Origin: Paracoccaceae bacterium
GTDB lineage: Bacteria; Pseudomonadota; Alphaproteobacteria; Rhodobacterales; Rhodobacteraceae
Assembly (NCBI GenBank): GCA_007121115.1
Contig: SKMI01000052.1
Location: 1-15,108 of the forward strand
DNA: 15,108 nucleotides
Reading direction: 5' to 3'
The translations under genes and the position numbers were made by a program. Positions 7,214 through 12,608 of this stretch are shown piece after piece (the stretch's first letter is position 1; the number at the start of each line of letters is the position of its first letter). The notes under the pieces were generated by a model. It had not been told where the DNA came from. It made no database searches and worked only from the letters and a program-made list of their open reading frames with translations.

Positions 7214-7235
7214 GCCTCACCAGAACGGGTGAGGC
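7214..7235. promoter_or_regulatory. Inverted repeat GCCTCACC/GGTGAGGC between divergent regulator and exporter genes
   Basis: A perfect 8-bp inverted repeat with a 6-nt spacer (AGAACG) sits centrally in the divergent gap. An AT-rich stretch (7171-7210) including CGAATCAATTCG lies on its regulator-proximal side. Position and symmetry suit an operator for the LuxR-type protein; it could instead form a leader hairpin of the exporter mRNA. A second, weaker dyad GCCCG/CGGGC follows at 7234-7255. Confidence 0.4.
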
Positions 7236-7306
7236 CCGGCACCGCCGATTCGGGCAGGCTTGGACGCATTGGATGTTTGCGCCCCTGGTCCTGCGGAGCG
7301 GTTGCC

Positions 7307-7936
7307 ATGGATTTCCAGAACTGGGTTCTGCTTCTTGCCGCGACGGCGGTGAATTCGGTGGTGCCGGGGCCGGGGATGCTGCTGGTGGTCGGCGTATCGG
7401 CCGCACGCGGGTTCGGCGCCGGGGTCTGGGTGACGCTTGGCATGGCCATCGGCACGCTGGCGCTGCTGGGCGTCGTCTGGGCGGTGATGGCGGGGACGAT
7501 GGTGCTGTCCGAGAGCGGGCTGGGCCTTCTGCGCGTGGCCGGGGTTGCGGTGCTGCTGGGGCTTGCGCTGCTGCTGCTGCTGTTCGGCACGCCGGTGGAC
7601 CGGGTCGCGGCACCGGGACTGGAGGCCGGGCGCTTCGGGCGGCGCTGGCTGGGCGATGTCGGCGGCGGCCTGCTGACGGCGCTGACAAGCCCGGTGCATC
7701 TGGTGTTCATGCTGGCCCTGTTGCCGCAGTTCGTTCCGTTTCAGGACGTGTCGCAGGCGGAAATCGCGCTGATCACCGCCGCGCTGGTTGTGATGACGAC
7801 GACCCCCATGCTGGCCGCAAGCGCGCTGGGGGCAGGGACCGAACGGCTCGGCTTCGGCTGGGCGCGCCATGTCCAGCGTGGCAGCGGTGTCGCCTTGCTG
7901 GCCTTTGCCGGCGTTGCCGTGGTGGCCGGGCCATGA
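7307..7936 (+). CDS. LysE/RhtB-family amino-acid exporter
   Basis: The 209-residue membrane protein has the usual LysE-family length and about six hydrophobic segments. The diagnostic N-terminal region reads NSVVPGPGMLLVVGVSAARG followed by GVWVTLGMAIGTL, matching the conserved Pro-Gly-Pro and Gly-rich block of the family. A central SPVHLVFMLALLPQFV segment corresponds to the family's NPKxxxFFxxxxPQF region, with variation. Members export amino acids such as lysine, threonine or homoserine lactone-type compounds; the substrate is not predictable here. ATG 7307 is chosen because GCGGAG lies upstream at suitable spacing and homology starts at once. Its stop codon overlaps the start of the following 66-aa gene (ATGA). 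Confidence 0.9.
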   Translation: MDFQNWVLLLAATAVNSVVPGPGMLLVVGVSAARGFGAGVWVTLGMAIGTLALLGVVWAVMAGTMVLSESGLGLLRVAGVAVLLGLALLLLLFGTPVDRVAAPGLEAGRFGRRWLGDVGGGLLTALTSPVHLVFMLALLPQFVPFQDVSQAEIALITAALVVMTTTPMLAASALGAGTERLGFGWARHVQRGSGVALLAFAGVAVVAGP

Positions 7937-8133
7937 TGCGGGTCATCGCGACACTGTGCGAACTCGCCGCGCCCGGGAACTGCCTGGAACTGGTGCATGA
8001 CTTCGTTCCCCGCCAGCCGATTGCCTGCATCTTTGCCGCCGGTCCCGAACTGGAGCGGGTGACGCCCGAGGGCTGGACGGTCACCCGCGCCAGATGCGTG
8101 ACGGCGCCCGGCGGGGGCGCGTATCAGCGATAG
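7933..8133 (+). CDS. Small 66-aa protein with four cysteines, coupled to the LysE-type exporter
   Basis: ATG at 7933 overlaps the exporter stop codon as ATGA, the classic sign of translational coupling. A second ATG follows at once (7936). The product begins MMRVIATLCELAAPGNC, continues through QPIACIFAAGPEL and ends with GWTVTRARCVTAP plus a short Gly-rich tail. Cysteines lie at 9, 17, 32 and 55. I recall short uncharacterised proteobacterial proteins with a similar order (TLC…C…PxxC…GWxxxRxxC), so this looks like a member of a conserved small family, but that is memory, not a search. There is no signal peptide or membrane segment. Function is unknown; the four cysteines could bind metal or form disulfides. 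Confidence 0.65.
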   Translation: MMRVIATLCELAAPGNCLELVHDFVPRQPIACIFAAGPELERVTPEGWTVTRARCVTAPGGGAYQR

Positions 8134-8201
8134 GCTCCGGGCCGCACCGCCCCGCGGCCGCCGGATAACCGATTGCGGAATGTGTCGAGACTTCAGCCTC
8201 A

Positions 8202-8223
8202 TTGTTCCGTTGCAAACGGACAA
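8202..8223. terminator. Candidate bidirectional terminator hairpin between the small gene and pit
   Basis: TTGT-(T)-CCGTT, loop GCA, AACGG-ACAA forms a 9-bp stem with one bulged T. The outer TTGT/ACAA gives short T-rich ends on both strands. It lies in the 108-bp gap between convergent genes. Confidence 0.45.
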
Positions 8224-8241
8224 CCTGCTGAACCCTCACAG

Positions 8242-9708
8242 CTAGAGCGTGATCGTGTTCAGCAGCAGGAACAGCCCCGCCGACAGCGTGGCCGCCATGG
8301 GCACGGTCACCACCCAGGCGGCGAGGATGGTCAGGAAATGCGCGCGGCGGACGACCTTGCGGCGCTTGCGTTCCTCGGGCACCATCGCCGGGTCGGTACG
8401 GTTCTCGTTCAGCACGCGCTCGTGATACCATTCGCGGAAGAAGCCGACACCGAAGATGCCGCCGATGGCGATATGCGTGGAACTGACCGGCAAACCCAGC
8501 CAGGAAGCCAGGATCACCACCATCGCCGCCGCCAGCGCCACGCAATAGGCGCGCATGGCGTTCAGCCGCGTGATCTCGCTGCCGACCATGCGGATCAGCT
8601 TCGGCCCGAACAGGATCAGCCCCACCGACAGCCCCAGCCCGCCGATGGCCATGACCCAGAGCGGAATCTGCACCGCATCCGCCGCATCGCCCGCCTGGAT
8701 CGCATGGACGATGGCGGCCAGCGGACCGACCGCATTGGCCACGTCATTGGCACCATGGGCAAAGGACAGGAGCGCGGCGGAAAACACCAGCGGGATGGCA
8801 AACAGCCCCTTGAGCGATTTCTTCGAATTGTCCAGCCCCGCGCTCTGGCGCCGGATCACCGGGCGCATGGCCACCGTCAGCACCACCGCCACCGCCACGC
8901 CGATCAGCACCGCATTGCCGAAGCTGATGTCGATGATTCGCTCCAGCCCCTTGATCGACAGATAGGTGGCAAAGGTCCCGCCCATCACGCCGATCAGCAC
9001 CGGCACCCAACGCCGGGCCGCGGCGATCCGGTCGGCGACATAGATCACCTTGATCTTGATGAAGGCCAGGAACAGCGCCGCGATCACGCCGCCCAGCACT
9101 GGCGAGATCACCCAGCTTGCCGCGATCCGTCCCATGGTGCCCCAGTTGACCGCCGCAAAGCCCGCGGCGGCGATCCCTGCGCCCATGACGCCGCCGACGA
9201 TGGAATGCGTGGTGCTCACGGGTGCGCCGATCCAGGTCGCCAGGTTGATCCACAGCGCGCCGGCCAGAAGGGCGGCGAACATGGCCCAGATGAAGATCTG
9301 CGGCTCGGCGACCGACTCGGGGGCGATGATCCCGCGCGAAACGGTGCCCACCACCTCGCCCCCGGCCAGTAGCGCGCCCGCGGTTTCGCAGATGGCGGCG
9401 ACGATCAGCGCGCCGCCCAGCGTCATCGCCTTGGCGCCGACGGCGGGGCCCATGTTGTTGGCGACATCGTTGGCGCCGATGTTGACCGCCATGTAGGCCC
9501 CGACGATCGCGGCCGCGACCACCACGAAGCCCAGCGGCTGCTGGCCCATGAACACCGCCGCCGTGATCCCCACCAGGATCATGAAGACCAGCGCCAGTCC
9601 CGGTGCGATCAGGGGCCGCGACACATATTGCGTGGCCCGCTCAAACTGTCCGACGCGCCCCAGATCCTTGTGGAGCGTCTTCCATTCCTTCATGTCGCGG
9701 TCGGCCAC
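8242..9708 (-). CDS. pit: Pit-family (PHO4) inorganic phosphate transporter
   Basis: The 488-residue membrane protein carries both copies of the PHO4 signature: GANDVANNMGPAVGAKAMT at residues 78-96 and GANDVANAVGP at 319-329. It also has the repeated PVSTTH (163-168) and PVSSTH motifs that mark the inverted halves. A large hydrophilic linker (about 284-300) separates the halves, as in low-affinity H+- or cation-coupled phosphate symporters. A cytoplasmic N-terminal tail of about 35 residues precedes the first helix. The GTG at 9708 has AGGGTAG at good spacing; an ATG five codons later lacks a ribosome site. No DUF47/PhoU-like partner, which often sits next to pit (for example orfA-pit of Sinorhizobium), is present. 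A Pho-box-like site lies 13 bp upstream. Confidence 0.95.
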   Translation of the reverse strand: MADRDMKEWKTLHKDLGRVGQFERATQYVSRPLIAPGLALVFMILVGITAAVFMGQQPLGFVVVAAAIVGAYMAVNIGANDVANNMGPAVGAKAMTLGGALIVAAICETAGALLAGGEVVGTVSRGIIAPESVAEPQIFIWAMFAALLAGALWINLATWIGAPVSTTHSIVGGVMGAGIAAAGFAAVNWGTMGRIAASWVISPVLGGVIAALFLAFIKIKVIYVADRIAAARRWVPVLIGVMGGTFATYLSIKGLERIIDISFGNAVLIGVAVAVVLTVAMRPVIRRQSAGLDNSKKSLKGLFAIPLVFSAALLSFAHGANDVANAVGPLAAIVHAIQAGDAADAVQIPLWVMAIGGLGLSVGLILFGPKLIRMVGSEITRLNAMRAYCVALAAAMVVILASWLGLPVSSTHIAIGGIFGVGFFREWYHERVLNENRTDPAMVPEERKRRKVVRRAHFLTILAAWVVTVPMAATLSAGLFLLLNTITL

Positions 9709-9721
9709 GGGCTACCCTGCG

Positions 9722-9739
9722 CTGTCATAAATCTGTTAC
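9722..9739 (+). promoter_or_regulatory. Pho-box-like PhoB binding site at the pit start
   Basis: CTGTCATAAATCTGTTAC matches 17 of 18 positions of the E. coli Pho-box consensus CTGTCATAWAWCTGTMAY and contains the two 7-bp half-sites 11 bp apart. As drawn it reads on the + strand, opposite to pit. Its edge is 13 bp from the pit GTG, too close to leave room for a downstream promoter. Binding there would more likely block pit than activate it. Confidence 0.65.
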
Positions 9740-9973
9740 AGTCGCAGTACCGAGTCGTGTGTGCAGGTGCAAGGCGGGCAGGCTGCGTCATCGGGAAAAC
9801 GCAGGCCCCGTGGCGAAGCATCCCCAGAGCGGAAACGCCCGCGCGCCCATCCGCCGGTCGGTCAAGGGTGTGTCGCGCGCGCGAGGATCATGGCCGGTCG
9901 TCGGGCCTCTGTCCGGCGAAAGGGTCAGCAGCCCCGCGCGTTCGCTGCGTGCAAACGGACCCTGCGCCGGGAC
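9740..9973. other. Gene-free stretch between pit and the Nudix gene with a long imperfect hairpin
   Basis: No coding frame with a ribosome site and plausible protein is visible in these 234 bp, and nothing in it folds as a tRNA. Its right part (9911-9973) forms a long stem. Pairs are GTCCGGCG (9911-9918) with CGCCGG-G-AC (9965-9973) and AGGGTC (9921-9926) with GACCCT (9958-9963), about 14 pairs in all. An inner GCAGC/GCTGC stem sits at 9928-9932 and 9944-9948. The outer end abuts the Nudix stop codon. It could be the 3' end structure of the Nudix transcript or part of a small RNA; there is no T-run on either side. Confidence 0.5.
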
Positions 9974-10483
9974 TCAGAGGCGGCGCAGCAAATCGCGCAG
10001 GTCGGGTTCGGTGACCAGGTCCGCGGCTTCGGCGGGCGTGGCCCAGCGGCGTTCGCGCACGTCGGCCTCGGGGAAATCGTCGCTCACGCTGTCGACCAGC
10101 AGCACGAACAGATCGGCTCGGCATTCCAGCGTGACGCCGTTCTTGCGGATCTTGCGGTAGCTGAAGCTGCCGATCGGGCTGGTGGCGACGGTGCCGCGCA
10201 CGCCGCCCTCTTCCCAGGCTTCTTGCGCCGCAGCCTCGGCCAGAGTCAGCCCCTCCACCGGCCAGCCCTTCGGCGGGATCCAGCGCCGCGTGGTCAGGGT
10301 GCGGACCAGCAGCATCTCGGGCGTGTCGCCCGGGCCGGGGCGCAGGCAGAGGGCGGCTGCCTGGACCATGGCAGGCCGGAAGAACCCGGTAACCCCGCGT
10401 GCGCGCTGAAATGGAAGCGTGGGCAGGCGCAACCGGCTGCCAAGATCGAGCGCGTTTTTCAGATGTGCGTTATCAAGTTTCAT
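9974..10483 (-). CDS. Nudix hydrolase, DIPP-like subgroup
   Basis: The 169-residue protein has a Nudix box at residues 73-95, preceded by the RRWIPPKGW sequence typical of the diphosphoinositol-polyphosphate-phosphohydrolase-like group common in alphaproteobacteria. Against the consensus Gx5Ex7REUxEExGU, residue 79 is Leu instead of Glu and residue 87 is Gln instead of Arg. The metal-binding core E88, E91, E92 and G94 are kept, so catalysis is plausible. The family cleaves a nucleoside diphosphate or polyphosphate linked to another group; the substrate is unknown. ATG 10483 is preferred to an in-frame TTG two codons upstream because AGGA sits seven bases before the ATG. arfB lies 87 bp upstream on the same strand, so the two may be co-transcribed. 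Confidence 0.9.
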   Translation of the reverse strand: MKLDNAHLKNALDLGSRLRLPTLPFQRARGVTGFFRPAMVQAAALCLRPGPGDTPEMLLVRTLTTRRWIPPKGWPVEGLTLAEAAAQEAWEEGGVRGTVATSPIGSFSYRKIRKNGVTLECRADLFVLLVDSVSDDFPEADVRERRWATPAEAADLVTEPDLRDLLRRL

Positions 10484-10570
10484 GTCCAATCCTGCCCCTT
10501 ATGCCTGCTTTCGCCGTGGCGATGCCGCCCATTTCTGGCGGTCTGTCAACTTTCTTGCGCCCCACGGCGC

Positions 10571-10993
10571 TCAGTCTTCTTCGCCCACTGTCCCGCGGAG
10601 CGCCTTGACCCGACCGCGGTGGTGTTTCGATGCCACCCGCCTGCGCTGGCTGGCCAGCGTCGGGCGGGTGCGGATGCGCTTGCGCGGCGCGGTCAGCGCC
10701 TTGCGCAGCAGTTCCGCCAGTCGCTCGCGGGCGAGCGCGCGGTTGCGGGCCTGGCTGCGGGTTTCCTCGCAGCGGATGACGATGGCGCCATCCTCGGTCC
10801 AGCGCCGCCCGGCCAGCCGTTGCAGCCGCGCCTTGACCGGGGGCGGAAGGTGCGGGCTGCGCGCGGCCTCGAAGCGCAGCTCGACCGCGGTCGCCAGCTT
10901 GTTCACGTTCTGCCCGCCGGGCCCGGACGCGCGCGTGAAGGTCTCGGTCAGTTCCCAGTCCTGGATCACGATCTGGTCGCTGATCCGCAACAT
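10571..10993 (-). CDS. arfB: Alternative ribosome-rescue factor / peptidyl-tRNA hydrolase ArfB
   Basis: The 140-residue protein equals E. coli ArfB (YaeJ) in length and plan. The GGQ motif is at 26-28 within RASGPGGQNVNK, the catalytic loop shared with class I release factors. The domain runs to about residue 100, followed by a very basic tail (103-131: PRKRIRTRP…RRRVASKHHRGRVK) that in E. coli enters the empty mRNA channel of stalled ribosomes. It hydrolyses peptidyl-tRNA on non-stop ribosomes. Absence of the codon-recognition domains of RF1/RF2 separates it from those factors. AGGCGGGGCAGG directly precedes ATG 10993 as ribosome site. A clear promoter (11112-11141) lies about 120 bp upstream. 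The Nudix gene follows after 87 bp. Confidence 0.95.
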   Translation of the reverse strand: MLRISDQIVIQDWELTETFTRASGPGGQNVNKLATAVELRFEAARSPHLPPPVKARLQRLAGRRWTEDGAIVIRCEETRSQARNRALARERLAELLRKALTAPRKRIRTRPTLASQRRRVASKHHRGRVKALRGTVGEED

Positions 10994-11073
10994 CCTGCCC
11001 CGCCTGCGTTGCTGCCCCGCGTGTCGGTCCCGTGCGGTGGCGCCCGGTTCCAGGTCCTTTCCATCCGCCTGCC

Positions 11074-11091
11074 CAGTTGATCCAGTTGATC
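11074..11091. repeat. Tandem direct repeat CAGTTGATC x2 in the arfB leader
   Basis: CAGTTGATC occurs twice head to tail (11074-11082, 11083-11091), the second running into TTGATCAA, a perfect 8-bp palindrome. It lies just downstream of the predicted arfB transcription start. The spacing does not match the TTGAT-N4-ATCAA FNR site. Confidence 0.4.
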
Positions 11092-11111
11092 AAGGGGAAG
11101 GTCATTTCGCC

Positions 11112-11141
11112 ATAATACCGCATCGCGGACCGATAATCCAA
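11112..11141 (-). promoter_or_regulatory. Strong candidate sigma-70 promoter for arfB
   Basis: On the minus strand TTGGAT (11141-11136), an 18-bp spacer, and TATTAT (11117-11112), five of six matches to the -10 consensus, stand out in otherwise GC-rich DNA. The predicted leader to arfB is about 110 nt. Confidence 0.6.
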
Positions 11142-11204
11142 CACAGGTTGAAATGTCGCGTAAACCTATGCCGGTTTTGTGACAGTTTCGTATCGCGCTG
11201 CCGA

Positions 11205-11912
11205 TCAATCGCGCAGGAACGGCGCGTCATCGCCCCAAAGCTCGCGCACCCGCGCATCGCGCCCGCAGCTTTGACGGTAGAGCCTGTAGGCGTTGCGCAT
11301 CTGGCGCGGGCCGAAACGGGTCATCACCATGTCGCTGCTGTTGGCGTAGTTCTGGTGATAGTCCTCGGCCTCGTAGAACGGCATCTCCGCGCGCAGGGCG
11401 GTGGCTATGGGTTCGCCCAGATCGGCGGCGGCGCGGCGAAGCGCTGCTTCGGCGCTGGCGTGCTGGCTGTCATCGAGCGCGAAGATGGCGGTGGTGTAGT
11501 GACGGCCGCGGTCGCAGAACTGTCCGCCCGCGTCCAGGGGGTCGATCGATCGCATGAACAGGTGCAGGATCTGGTCATAGCTGATGACCGACGGATCGAA
11601 ACTGATCATCGCCGCTTCAAGATGCCCGGTGCGCCCGCTGACCACATCGCGGTAGCTGGGGTTCACCTCCTCGCCGCCGGCAAAGCCGACGCGCACGTCG
11701 GTGACGCCGTCCACCCGGCGGAAATCGGACTCGACGCACCAGAAGCAGCCCCCCGCGACCAGCGCGCGCTGCGTGTCCTGCGCTTGCGCTGGACCGCCCG
11801 AAGCGGTCAGCAGCAGGACGAAGGCCGCCAGAATGGCGGCGAACGCGCCGGGGGCGCGGGTGACCAGACCGGCAATGCGGCGGAGGGTTGGGTGGCGTTC
11901 AAGGTCGGACAT
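11205..11912 (-). CDS. msrA: Exported peptide-methionine (S)-S-oxide reductase MsrA
   Basis: The 235-residue protein has the MsrA active site GGCFWCVESDF (catalytic Cys56, second Cys59, Glu61) and downstream blocks VRVGFAGG, GHLEAAMISFDP and DRGRHYTTAIF. Cys216 (YRQSCGRD) is in the region of the recycling cysteine, and Cys133 (GQFCDRG) adds another thiol near the substrate pocket. A 45-residue N-terminal extension has basic residues, a hydrophobic stretch (about 24-37) and an AQA-type cleavage site. The enzyme is therefore probably exported to repair oxidised methionine in periplasmic proteins. The start at 11912 is chosen because it precedes the signal peptide, with AGAAGAG about nine bases upstream; the longer frame runs into repeat DNA. 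It lies upstream of arfB but 211 bp away, with its own terminator or promoter not evident. Confidence 0.94.
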   Translation of the reverse strand: MSDLERHPTLRRIAGLVTRAPGAFAAILAAFVLLLTASGGPAQAQDTQRALVAGGCFWCVESDFRRVDGVTDVRVGFAGGEEVNPSYRDVVSGRTGHLEAAMISFDPSVISYDQILHLFMRSIDPLDAGGQFCDRGRHYTTAIFALDDSQHASAEAALRRAAADLGEPIATALRAEMPFYEAEDYHQNYANSSDMVMTRFGPRQMRNAYRLYRQSCGRDARVRELWGDDAPFLRD

Positions 11913-12250
11913 GCGGAACACTCTTCTCAATGCTGTTGGGTAAAGGATAGGGCGGCAAGGCAGGTCTGACCATGCACGTTTCGGATAGTGCCGCAGCGCC
12001 GGTGCCCGCGCCTGCCGCGCGTCACGCCGCGAAGGAACGCAGACGGTATGGCGCCTGCCCGCCGGACTGCCGTCAAGCCAACAGGTTTCGACCCGGACAG
12101 GAGCGACGAGGTTATGCGCGCCTCTTGCGGCGCACCTGCCGACGCAATGACCAGACCCACACCCGCCGCCGCCTGTGCCGCTGCCGCGACCGCCCATGTC
12201 CCGCGAGCCGCACATGCGCGTCGAAAGGCACCTGCACGGCCCGGGGCACG

Positions 12251-12366
12251 AGAAGAGGCTCTCCCGCCCATCTTCCGTTCGCTGACGCGCCCGGCCCAAC
12301 GCCTGAGGGCTTGCAGGGAACCTGCAAGTCCTCAGGGTGCGGGAGCACCGCTGTTTCTGGCGCACC
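12251..12366. repeat. Dispersed intergenic repeat, copy B (left palindrome arm missing)
   Basis: It shares with copy A the blocks CTCCCGCCCATCTTCCGTTC, GCTGACG, CGCCCGGCCCAACGCCTG, a GAA-loop hairpin, GCGGGAG and a final CTGGCG. Between GCTGACG and CGCCCGGCCCAAC it lacks about 40 bp present in copy A, including the left arm and loop of the long palindrome. After the hairpin, GGTGC-GGGA-GCACC (12336-12349) makes a second small perfect stem. Confidence 0.7.
12302..12336. repeat. 16-bp hairpin with GAA loop, repeat copy B
   Basis: CCTGAGGGCTTGCAGG (12302-12317), loop GAA, CCTGCAAGTCCTCAGG (12321-12336). One position is G.T as + strand RNA; the rest are Watson-Crick. Six of the eight central bases of the left arm differ from copy A, and pairing is kept by matching changes in the right arm. 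Confidence 0.8.
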
Positions 12367-12608
12367 GACATCGAGATTGAGCCAGGCCTGGTTCTGTAGG
12401 CTGCCGTCTGGCTCTGCGCCCTCCGCGGCGGCGGATGTCAGGTTGGGAGGCGCCCGCGCGCATCGGCACCGGCACGCGCTCCTCCGGCAAGTCCATGCCG
12501 CTCCGGCCCCCTTGCCGCCGGGTTGCACCTTGCGTGGCGCGCCGGTAGCTAGGCGGCGAGGGGCCGCCGCAACCCTTTGCGCGCGACCCGAGGGGACAGG
12601 CAAACCGC

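Larger units (their letters stand above)
11913..12608. other. 696-bp divergent intergenic region between msrA and the AbrB-family gene
   Basis: Several open frames cross this stretch but they are Arg/Pro/Ala-rich, lack ribosome sites and resemble no family, so I call no gene. It holds repeat copy B (12251-12366), a CCAGGCCTGG palindrome (about 12384-12393), and a weak promoter candidate for the AbrB-type gene: TTGCAC at 12523-12528 and TAGCTA at 12546-12551, 17 bp apart. I see no further feature in 11930-12250. Confidence 0.5.

Noticed and set aside
8173..9372. Long + strand frame opposite pit
   Set aside because: It is a His/Asp/Gln-rich antisense shadow of a membrane protein gene; the pit frame has both PHO4 signatures and a ribosome site.
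11074..11095. FNR site reading of TTGAT…ATCAA in the arfB leader
   Set aside because: The spacer between TTGAT and ATCAA is seven bases, not four, and the sequence is explained by a tandem 9-bp repeat.
10473..11144. Minus-strand frame running through the arfB leader and gene, including a possible leader peptide starting MTFPLINWINW
   Set aside because: It has no stop before arfB and enters the gene out of frame, with Arg-rich noise. A leader peptide would need its own stop and ribosome site.
11913..12608. A gene in the 700-bp gap (frames such as 11988-12380)
   Set aside because: The products are Arg/Pro/Ala-rich, lack ribosome sites and cross the repeat copy, as expected for non-coding high-GC DNA.
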